NCBI GenBank assembly: GCA_019314155.1
Contig: JAFCZV010000030.1
Coordinates: forward strand, 1 to 11,644
Reading direction: 5' to 3'
From: Deltaproteobacteria bacterium
GTDB taxonomy: Bacteria; Desulfobacterota; Desulfobacteria; Desulfobacterales; UBA11574
Length of the DNA: 11,644 bases
Shown here: in pieces, positions 7,012-11,644 of the stretch
How positions within the stretch are numbered: position 1 is the stretch's first letter
How the letters are laid out: every line of letters starts with the position of its first letter
Position numbers and translations under genes: made by a program
The notes under the pieces: generated by a model
What the model was told of the DNA's origin: nothing
Databases searched by the model: none
The model's input: only the letters and a program-made list of their open reading frames with translations

Positions 7012-7128
7012 GCCCGTCCTTTAGTAGGAGTCGAGGTTAGCTTTACAATATGGCCGGTATTTATAAAATCCGCTTGATTTTTTTCAAAAAGATGTTATTC
7101 TCCGAACAATCAATAAGGGCCCGTCCTT
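7012..7128. repeat. 10-base direct repeat flanking the cold-shock promoter
   Basis: GCCCGTCCTT occurs at 7012-7021 and at 7119-7128, the second copy in the predicted cold-shock leader. The two lie 107 bases apart around the promoter. The match is short and the meaning uncertain. Confidence 0.35.
7074..7101 (+). promoter_or_regulatory. Promoter of the cold-shock gene
   Basis: TTGATT (7074-7079) and TATTCT (7096-7101) with a 16-base spacer. Transcription would start near 7108, leaving a leader of about 120 bases before the ATG. Long structured leaders are usual for cspA-type genes, where they regulate translation with temperature. The leader carries AATTGGCAG twice (around 7130 and 7173), which may join alternative folds. 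Confidence 0.5.
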
Positions 7129-7227
7129 AATTGGCAGGCCAGTTTCGTTCTGAAGGAAAGATCGATTTGTCAAATTGGCAGCCTCCAGTTTGGAACTATG
7201 AGAAATTTTTGAAAGGAGGATGTCATT

Positions 7228-7428
7228 ATGGCTAATGGAATTGTAAAATGGTTTAACAGCAGCAAAGGCTACGGCTTCATTGAGCAGGAAGATGGGCCGG
7301 ATGTATTTGTTCATCATTCAGGAATCAATGCAACCGGGTTCAAGACCCTTTATGAAGGCGATCGGGTTACCTTTGACATTGAGCAGGGCCAAAAAGGTCC
7401 GGCTGCCGTTAATGTTACCACAACATAG
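7228..7428 (+). CDS. Cold-shock protein, CspA family
   Basis: A 66-residue single cold-shock domain. Seen: the N-terminal VKWFNSSKGYGFIE segment containing RNP1 (KGYGFIE), RNP2 as VFVHHSGI, and a C-terminal strand ending KGPAAVNVTTT. Full-length for the family. It binds single-stranded RNA or DNA and acts as an RNA chaperone. A strong ribosome site, AAAGGAGG at 7212-7219, sits 8 bases before the ATG. The gene is monocistronic with its own promoter and a strong terminator. The paralogue (cspA, cspC and so on) cannot be told, so no symbol is given. Confidence 0.97.
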   Translation: MANGIVKWFNSSKGYGFIEQEDGPDVFVHHSGINATGFKTLYEGDRVTFDIEQGQKGPAAVNVTTT

Positions 7429-7447
7429 ATTGTTTTTAAGTTAAAAG

Positions 7448-7487
7448 AGGGCATTCCATGGAGTTATACTGGAATGCCCTTGTTATT
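7448..7487 (+). terminator. Intrinsic terminator after the cold-shock gene
   Basis: A perfect 11-base stem, AGGGCATTCCA (7448-7458) with TGGAATGCCCT (7470-7480), and an 11-base loop, followed by TGTTATTTT. It begins 19 bases after the stop. A-rich bases before the stem could allow some termination from the other strand. Confidence 0.92.
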
Positions 7488-7604
7488 TTAAAAAAAACTT
7501 GTCATGGTCCGGTCCGGAGCCCATCGAATAAGCGTTCCTTCTTTTCATTCAATTTTTCCGAGCATTTTTTTTCAATCCTTTATTACCTTATCTTAAAGGA
7601 GACC

Positions 7605-8327
7605 ATGGGGGAAAATAACCATACTTTTGCTGAAAAAATATCCAAAAAGCGATTTGGGTATTTGCATGTTTTTGGGTTATTGATAATTGGTGCCATTATT
7701 ACCGCTGCTGTGACCGTCTTGGTGCTCAAAACTTTCCTTTTCCCGTCCGAGTTCAAGCCCGTAACCCTGAACCCTCACGAAGAGAAAGTCTTGACTGCTA
7801 AATTAGAAAACCTTGATTCAATAGGGGCCGGTGTTACTTCACCGAAAAACCATAGCTCCAATACGGCATCCAAAACAAACCGAACTGCTCCTGATGCCCC
7901 GCTTGAACCGGAACCTTACAGTGAAAAAGGCCTAAAAAGAGAGATTGTTTTCATGGAAAAAGAGCTCAATGCACTGCTGGCTAAGAATACGGATCTTGCA
8001 AGAAAACTGGCCATCGATTTGTCGGACGATCTTGTTAGTGCAAAGCTTCTGCTGCCCCTTGATGACGATTTTCCCATATTTGGAGGCAAAACCCTCCGTG
8101 TCAAAGCCGGCGTAGTTTTTTCATACGATAAGGGCAAGCCCGTGGTCATCCTGAAAGGCATTACCATAATGGGCCTGCCCATACCCAATGCCTGGATGGG
8201 TGGAATAAAGAACATAGATCTGGTTGAAGAATTTGGTGATCGCACCGGTTTCTGGAAAACTTTCTCAGAAGGGGTTGAGGACATTAAGGTAGAGGACGGC
8301 TTTTTAAAGTTAAAGTTTAAAGAATGA
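7605..8327 (+). CDS. Unrecognised single-pass membrane protein, possible lipid-binding-fold domain
   Basis: A 240-residue protein. A basic N-terminus is followed by one strong membrane helix (about 18-42), a polar low-complexity linker rich in Ser, Asn and Pro (about 71-104), and a soluble domain (about 108-240) that would lie outside the inner membrane. The soluble part reads as a helix (MEKELNALLAKN) followed by alternating strands (LVSAKLLLP, LRVKAGVVFSY, PVVILKGITIMGLPIP). This resembles AsmA-like or DUF2140/DUF2993-like lipid-binding folds; that is a pattern impression and not a family match. ATG 7605 is chosen because AAAGGAG lies at 7595-7601 and the membrane helix falls correctly. The frame extends upstream to 7458, but that part overlaps the terminator and lacks a ribosome site. 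It precedes the DUF2937 gene by 28 bases and is probably in its operon. Confidence 0.82.
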   Translation: MGENNHTFAEKISKKRFGYLHVFGLLIIGAIITAAVTVLVLKTFLFPSEFKPVTLNPHEEKVLTAKLENLDSIGAGVTSPKNHSSNTASKTNRTAPDAPLEPEPYSEKGLKREIVFMEKELNALLAKNTDLARKLAIDLSDDLVSAKLLLPLDDDFPIFGGKTLRVKAGVVFSYDKGKPVVILKGITIMGLPIPNAWMGGIKNIDLVEEFGDRTGFWKTFSEGVEDIKVEDGFLKLKFKE

Positions 8328-8355
8328 TGGAGCGGCGGAAAAATCAAAATGTAAC

Positions 8356-8895
8356 ATGAGATATAGTATGAGACTTCTCAAAGAATACACAATCCGATTG
8401 GTGTTTACCGCGGGCATCCTTTTTGGGGTTCAAGTCCCCAATTTTATCGATCAGTACACCCAGAAAGTTAGCGCACACTATCTTGAAGCAGCAGAAAATT
8501 TTAGCGGCTTCCAGGCCACTGCAGATAAGTTTCATGGGGGTAGCGTTAAAGCGTTGATCGAACGACACGAAACCAGTGACGATCCTGTATTTCAATCAGA
8601 AGCCAGCCCCATAAAGGAAATCCATTCCAGAATACAGACATTCTCATCAGAACTTAAAGCTCTGAACACAAATCTCTTCAGCAAAATATTTCATGTTGCA
8701 TTCAAATCTGACCGTGCAGTCTTAAAAGAAACGGTATCGGAATATTCAGCGACAGTGCCGTTGAACACAGACGCCATCATCTGCGGATTGGGGTTGGGCA
8801 TGGTTTCGGCTTTGTTGTGTGATGTTTTTTTCTTTATGCTGAAAATGGTGTTCGGCTTGCGGTTCGGAAGGCGTTTCGACCCAAACGCGCTTTGA
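8356..8895 (+). CDS. DUF2937 family membrane protein
   Basis: A 179-residue protein matching the DUF2937 pattern: an N-terminal hydrophobic stretch (about 11-28) leading into GVQVPNFIDQYTQKVSAHYLEAAENFSGFQATADKFHGG, then DDPVF. A helical middle of about 80 residues is followed by a second hydrophobic hairpin near the C-terminus (about 140-168) and a basic tail (RFGRRF). Function is unknown for the family; two membrane anchors with a periplasmic middle are likely. The start is uncertain. ATG 8356 and ATG 8368 are both in frame, and the only good purine-rich site (GGAGCGGCGG, 8329-8338) is too far upstream, so translation may be coupled to the gene ending at 8327. It shares an operon with that gene. 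Confidence 0.8.
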   Translation: MRYSMRLLKEYTIRLVFTAGILFGVQVPNFIDQYTQKVSAHYLEAAENFSGFQATADKFHGGSVKALIERHETSDDPVFQSEASPIKEIHSRIQTFSSELKALNTNLFSKIFHVAFKSDRAVLKETVSEYSATVPLNTDAIICGLGLGMVSALLCDVFFFMLKMVFGLRFGRRFDPNAL

Positions 8896-8953
8896 TGCTT
8901 GAACAAAGAAGGATTGTTACATTTAGGTGTTCTGGTAAGTTAAGAGAGGATTA

Positions 8954-9319
8954 ATGGATAATAACCGTTTGGTTTATTCAACAGAGTCAGGCCGAATTTG
9001 CCCTTCCTGCGGACATCCAACTACGAAATGCACTTGCAAAAAGAAAAAAACCGTTAAGAAACAATCAATATATCCCAATGATGGAATTGTAAAAATTAGA
9101 AGGGAGGTCAAAGGCCGGAAGGGAAAAACAGTTACGGCTGTTTTTGGCATCCCGCTTGATGATAAAAAACTAAAACAATTTGCTAAAACATTGAAACGTT
9201 TCTGTGGTTCTGGTGGCACTGTAAAAGACGGGATTATAATTATTCAAGGTGACCACAGAGAGACTCTTCTGAAAGAGATCAAAAAGCAGGGATATACCGT
9301 AAAATTTTCTGGAGGTTAA
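8954..9319 (+). CDS. yciH: YciH / SUI1-family translation factor with N-terminal zinc ribbon
   Basis: A 121-residue eIF1-like protein. The N-terminal knuckle CPSCGHPTTKCTC supplies four cysteines (Cys16, Cys19, Cys26, Cys28), followed by a lysine-rich linker and a SUI1 domain from about residue 43. Seen in the SUI1 part: VKIRREVKGRKGKTVT, the central helix KKLKQFAKTLKRFCGSGG, then GIIIIQGDH and KEIKKQGYTVKFSGG. The family binds the small ribosomal subunit near the P site and acts on start-codon or initiation fidelity. E. coli YciH is described as a stress-related initiation inhibitor. AGAGAGGA at 8943-8950 sets ATG 8954. It follows the DUF2937 gene by 58 bases on the same strand and may share its transcript. 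Confidence 0.93.
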   Translation: MDNNRLVYSTESGRICPSCGHPTTKCTCKKKKTVKKQSIYPNDGIVKIRREVKGRKGKTVTAVFGIPLDDKKLKQFAKTLKRFCGSGGTVKDGIIIIQGDHRETLLKEIKKQGYTVKFSGG

Positions 9320-9407
9320 ATTTAAGGAAAATTTGAAGGGATAAAATATTTGCCTGATGACTGATCGTTCGTTTTCTTTAATAATTGCCCCCGTCAATCA
9401 TTTGAAT

Positions 9408-9614
9408 CTATAGTTCATCATTATAATTAATATCACCCAAGTGTATTTCGTCGTCAAACGAAATGTAATTGTCATTTTGATCCATCGATTCTAAATCCTT
9501 ATAACCATACATTTGAAGTTCACTGCAAAATGTGCAAGCATCCTTACTATCCGCCAATAAATGGCCGCATTCATGACAACAAATATTTGACATAGTTTCC
9601 CAATTATTTTTCAT
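9408..9614 (-). CDS. Small acidic double-CxxC (zinc-ribbon) protein
   Basis: A 68-residue protein with two CxxC pairs, CHEC (Cys13, Cys16) and CTFC (Cys27, Cys30), spaced as a rubredoxin-like zinc ribbon. A very acidic tail follows (MDQNDNYISFDDEIHLGDINYNDEL region). ATG 9614 is preferred over an ATG at 9629, because AGGGGTG lies just before 9614 while nothing suitable precedes 9629. No named family is recognised. Small zinc ribbons with acidic tails often mediate protein or nucleic-acid contacts; nothing more specific can be said. It converges on yciH with an 88-base gap in which I see no clear terminator. Confidence 0.65.
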   Translation of the reverse strand: MKNNWETMSNICCHECGHLLADSKDACTFCSELQMYGYKDLESMDQNDNYISFDDEIHLGDINYNDEL

Positions 9615-9907
9615 TTTCACCCCTATCATAAAAAGATATTCAAAGAAAAAGTGAAGACCGTAAAATGTTTTTAATACAATTGGTTATGTGGCTTCAGGTT
9701 TTCTTTGTCGGAGGAAAAATAATCATCATCTTTCTTATGTCAAGAGTATGATTGATGTCTGCCTTCAATTTTCAATATTTGTTTATTCAAAAGGATCTTT
9801 TAAACTAAATAGTATTTTAAAAAAATCCTTAGACCTGTTATTTTGCACCCAAAATGGTATGTTTAAGACCAAAAAACGGCTATTTTTAGAGCTCTTTTTA
9901 TAGTTTT
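9615..9907. other. AT-rich non-coding stretch next to the IS21 relic
   Basis: About 290 bases, markedly AT-rich. A 71-codon plus-strand frame (9688-9903) has low-complexity hydrophobic and Lys/Phe/Leu composition and no ribosome site, and I treat it as spurious. It holds the promoter side of the zinc-ribbon gene on the left and lost or decayed IS sequence on the right. There is no matching right-end repeat of the IS. Confidence 0.45.
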
Positions 9908-10234
9908 TCAGATACTTAGCATGGTCCGATCCCAAGCCAGTGTGACGCCTTTACGGCGCAGTTCGCCATGAATGTACTGCCTGTCGAGACGGGCTCTTTT
10001 GGTGGAATAATTGATTTGAATAGATGGAAACAGCTGCTGTTCCAGTTGGGTATCATCGATATCCGAAGGAAGCGGCCAGACTAAGGGGGAGGCCTCAAAA
10101 CGGTTCAAATAGTCGGATACCGTCGTTCGGCCGATACCGCAGCTTGTGGCTATTTTCCCATAGGTGAGTTTGCAATCGTACCTTAACCGTAAAATTTCTC
10201 TGATTTTGCGCATGGTCAACCTCTTTGTCGGCAT
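9908..10234 (-). pseudogene. istA: Truncated IstA transposase, IS21 family
   Basis: 108 codons matching the N-terminus of IS21-family IstA: the opening MPTKRLTMRKIREILRL, a helix-turn-helix (about 22-47, YGKIATSCGIGRTTVSDYL), the linker region WPLPSDIDDTQLEQQLFP, and YIHGELRRKGVTL. Full IstA is about 500 residues with an integrase-type DDE domain, and here none of the catalytic domain exists. Similarity stops after about residue 100 and the frame closes with an unrelated tail, WDRTMLSI. The gene is therefore cut by a deletion near 9930. The start is well defined by GGAGGAG directly upstream. It cannot transpose, but a DNA-binding fragment could in principle still be made. Confidence 0.88.
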
Positions 10235-10483
10235 AGCTCCTCCTCATTCCCTCATGAGATATTAACTTTGCCGACGGTTTACAGGTTACCAGCGCCGCTT
10301 TCAAATTGTTTTTTTTGTTCGGGATACTCCAGAATGCTGTTCGCGATCGATCGGATCGGTTGATCGATTCATCGAACGTATTGTCCGACTTTATGAAAAG
10401 AACCGCCACACATAAGAGAGAGACGGCTTAGGAAATATGTTTAAAGTATAGACCATAAAATTAAATTGCAGGTTGGATACAGC

Positions 10484-10510
10484 TGTGACGCATTCCAAAA
10501 CCGTAGTTTT
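10484..10510 (-). repeat. IS21 left-end repeat, inner copy
   Basis: A 27-base unit beginning TGTGACGC and containing AAAACCG, matching the outer copy at 10564 at 22 of 27 positions by eye. Exact 80-base spacing from the outer copy and the position upstream of istA fit a transposase binding site. Confidence 0.65.
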
Positions 10511-10563
10511 AGGCTTCCCGCTTGGGTAGCAAATGGTAACAATTCGACCGAAATGGAGTTAGA

Positions 10564-10590
10564 TGTGACGCGTTCAAAAACCGAGGTATT
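10564..10590 (-). repeat. IS21 left-end repeat, outer copy
   Basis: The second copy of the TGTGACGC...AAAACCG unit, 80 bases from the inner copy. Together they form the multiple terminal binding sites typical of IS21-family ends. Confidence 0.65.
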
Positions 10591-10633
10591 TTGGTTAAGT
10601 TAAGTTAATATTAAGCACATATTAATTAATTAC

Positions 10634-10663
10634 TTGACATTTGAGAGAGAAATGCTGAAAATA
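10634..10663 (+). promoter_or_regulatory. Weak promoter candidate upstream of the structured leader
   Basis: A consensus TTGACA (10634-10639) overlaps the presumed IS tip. The best -10 candidates 17 to 18 bases on are poor (GAAAAT or AAATAT, 10657-10663). An outward -35 at an IS end that recruits a neighbouring -10 is a known way to drive flanking genes. It would place transcription start near 10670, before the hairpin at 10693-10749. Confidence 0.3.
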
Positions 10664-10692
10664 TTACTGAAGCGGGTAAATCCTGGGATAAC

Positions 10693-10759
10693 CGTGACGC
10701 CTGAAAGGGTATCATAAGCATATTGTAAATATGCCGGCCTCAGGGTCCGCTTTTTTTCT
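10693..10759 (+). terminator. Tall bulged hairpin with U-tract directly before the DUF3800 gene
   Basis: The outer stem pairs CG-GAC-CCTGA (10693-10704, with T10695 and G10699 bulged) with TCAGGGTCCG (10740-10749). A perfect inner stem, GCATATT (10718-10724) / AATATGC (10728-10734), has a 3-base loop. Seven T residues follow at 10751-10757, then CTTTT. The DUF3800 ATG lies only 17 bases after the T7 run. It can act as an intrinsic terminator, attenuator or the end of a short RNA. Confidence 0.7.
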
Positions 10760-10774
10760 TTTATTGAGTTTAAT

Positions 10775-11431
10775 ATGAATTTATATCTTGATGAAAGCGG
10801 AGATCTTGGGTTCAATTTTGATAAGCCATATAGATACGGTGGGTCAAGCCGTCATTTGACCATTGCCTTCCTGCTTCTCCCTAAAGAATTATCCCACCTA
10901 CCCAAAAGAATAATAAAAAAGCTGTATCAACGGAAAAAACAGCCTACATCGAGAGAATTAAAAGGTCCTGAACTGACTTCAAAGGACAGATTGTTTCTTG
11001 CAAATAAGATCTTTACCCTTTTGACCGACCATCCAAGTATCGAAGCGTTCGCCATTACTGTCTATAAGAAAAACGTTGAGGACCATATCAGGAGGGATGC
11101 TAACAAACTTTATAATTATATGATAAGCCTGGTCCTGCTTGATAGAATCAAGGATGAACCTCATATAACGTTCATTCCAGACAAACGATCTATCAAGGTG
11201 CAAAGCGGGAACAGTCTTGTAGACTATTTGCAAACCCAGCTTATGTTCGATTTCAATTCAAAAACAATCATCGAGAATAAACCACAAGAGAGCCATAAGG
11301 TATTAAATTTACAGCTTGTTCATTTCATTACAAATTTTGTCTGGAAAAAATATGAAGACAATAACTATCCAGAATTTAATATCTTAAAACATAAAATCCA
11401 ACTAACCCGCCTTTTCTTTCCCAAGATGTAG
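10775..11431 (+). CDS. DUF3800 domain protein, RNase H-like fold, variant active site
   Basis: A 218-residue protein with the DUF3800 signature: YLDESGDLGF at the N-terminus (Asp6, Glu7, Asp10), SRELKG (Glu61, Lys63), the YNYMISLVLLDRI helix and FIPDKRS (Asp136). The C-terminal LQLVHF takes the place of the usual LQxAD motif, with His183 where Asp is expected. DUF3800 proteins are predicted RNase H-like nucleases and are often found in mobile or defence islands; their function is not settled. The start at 10775 fits the motif position, but the ribosome site is weak (GAG in TTGAGTTTAAT) and follows a terminator-like hairpin, so expression may be attenuated. The neighbour is an IS21 relic. Composition is more AT-rich than the left half. 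An intrinsic terminator follows 45 bases after the stop. Confidence 0.85.
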   Translation: MNLYLDESGDLGFNFDKPYRYGGSSRHLTIAFLLLPKELSHLPKRIIKKLYQRKKQPTSRELKGPELTSKDRLFLANKIFTLLTDHPSIEAFAITVYKKNVEDHIRRDANKLYNYMISLVLLDRIKDEPHITFIPDKRSIKVQSGNSLVDYLQTQLMFDFNSKTIIENKPQESHKVLNLQLVHFITNFVWKKYEDNNYPEFNILKHKIQLTRLFFPKM

Positions 11432-11453
11432 GCAATAATATACGTCATCCTGA

Positions 11454-11642
11454 TTAAAAACCGTACCTAAAGACAGAAAAACCCGGTTTCCTCTTCTTGG
11501 ATTCCGGGTTTTTTATTGGCAGAAAATATTTCTTTTTACCCTGATTTTTATTGGGTTTGTTGGGTATAGTGTTGGGTATAGTGTTGGGTATAGTGTTGGG
11601 TATCAGAATTTGAGAAATGAAAAGGGAGCTACAATCTAATGT
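11454..11642 (-). CDS. Doubtful 3' end of a gene entering from the right edge
   Basis: A minus-strand frame open from the right edge to a TAA at 11456-11454, about 62 codons. It reads the 12-base tandem repeat as repeated Ile-Pro-Asn-Thr and then a lysine-rich tail. Such tails occur at the ends of some integrases, but this resemblance is weak. The frame also runs through the strong terminator at 11477-11513, which argues against coding. The opposite strand is likewise open across the repeat because the period is a multiple of three. Confidence 0.2.
   Translation of the reverse strand, partial: TLDCSSLFISQILIPNTIPNTIPNTIPNKPNKNQGKKKYFLPIKNPESKKRKPGFSVFRYGF
11477..11513 (+). terminator. Intrinsic terminator after the DUF3800 gene
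   Basis: AAAAACCCGG (11477-11486) pairs with CCGGGTTTTT (11504-11513). The loop contains a further CC/GG pair, and the hairpin has A-rich and T-rich flanks on its two sides, so it can terminate both strands. It lies 45 bases after the stop. Confidence 0.9.
11559..11603. repeat. 12-base tandem repeat, 3.75 copies
   Basis: The unit GTTGGGTATAGT is repeated without a mismatch at 11559-11570, 11571-11582 and 11583-11594, then a partial GTTGGGTAT at 11595-11603. A truncated near-copy (TTGGGTTT, 11551-11558) precedes it. Perfect copies suggest recent slippage expansion. It sits outside the terminator, with no clear gene. Confidence 0.95.
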
Positions 11643-11644
11643 AA

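Larger units (their letters stand above)
9908..10639 (-). mobile_element. Truncated IS21-family insertion sequence (left end only)
   Basis: The minus strand reads, in order, TGTCAA (10639-10634, a possible TGT tip), two left-end repeats about 80 bases apart, an istA leader with short GATCG repeats (10344-10380), a good ribosome site and the first ~100 codons of istA. The rest of istA, all of istB and the right end are missing. Repeated end motifs inboard of the tip are a known IS21-family trait. The outer boundary at 10639 is a guess from TGT; no target duplication can be tested because the other end is lost. Confidence 0.65.

Noticed and set aside
7458..7604. N-terminal extension of the 240-residue membrane protein
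   Set aside because: It would begin inside the cold-shock terminator, has no ribosome site, and would put nearly 50 odd residues before the basic stretch and membrane helix.
9688..9903. 71-codon plus-strand reading frame
   Set aside because: AT-rich low-complexity product, no ribosome site, no family resemblance; it lies in decayed sequence beside the IS relic.
9941..9948. Third TGTGACGC copy as another IS21 end repeat
   Set aside because: It encodes part of the conserved RRKGVTL segment of IstA and lacks the following AAAACCG half, so the match is coincidental.
10095..10409. 104-codon minus-strand frame overlapping the istA start
   Set aside because: It overlaps the well-supported istA fragment in another frame and has no recognisable motif.
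10693..10749. Hairpin as an integron attC site
   Set aside because: The bulged stem is suggestive, but the core RYYYAAC and GTTRRRY ends are missing and a T-run follows, favouring a transcription terminator.

Overview
The window looks like a chromosomal stretch from a mesophilic Desulfobacterota-type (deltaproteobacterial) bacterium. This is inferred from gene style and not from a marker gene. The signs are a soluble REC-PAS-kinase-REC histidine kinase with a cysteine-bearing PAS domain, a zinc-ribbon form of YciH/SUI1, a DUF2937 protein, moderate GC and clear Shine-Dalgarno sites. No rRNA, tRNA or CRISPR array is visible.

Left part (1-1386): a short open frame from the left edge is followed by a compact type II toxin-antitoxin pair, a DUF6364-like antitoxin and a PIN-domain RNase toxin. 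The genes overlap by 4 bases, sit behind a palindromic promoter and end at an intrinsic terminator. About 500 bases without a convincing gene follow. They hold a strong palindrome placed between promoter-like hexamers, and a 12-base direct repeat.

Centre left (1387-6240): a 649-residue soluble hybrid histidine kinase faces a Cu(I)-exporting P-type ATPase (CopA type, two N-terminal CxxC metal-binding domains). The copA upstream region has a promoter-like element with a long spacer and an inverted repeat, the layout expected for MerR/CueR-type control.

Centre right (6252-9614): mostly housekeeping or conserved genes. They are a small alpha/beta hydrolase (minus strand, own promoter and a 10-base palindrome near its start site), a cold-shock protein with a long leader and a strong terminator, and then three same-strand genes: an unrecognised single-pass membrane protein, a DUF2937 membrane protein and YciH/SUI1. 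A 68-residue double-CxxC protein converges on them.

Right part (9630-11644): an accessory, AT-rich patch. It holds a decayed IS21-family left end (first ~100 residues of IstA plus two end repeats exactly 80 bases apart). Next comes a DUF3800 gene whose start lies just behind a tall bulged hairpin with a U-tract, as if a short structured RNA or attenuator precedes it. The DUF3800 protein lacks the usual aspartate of its C-terminal LQxAD motif. The window closes with an intrinsic terminator and a 12-base tandem repeat. The hairpin plus DUF3800 unit beside an IS relic is the best candidate for something undescribed, but its function is not shown by sequence alone.
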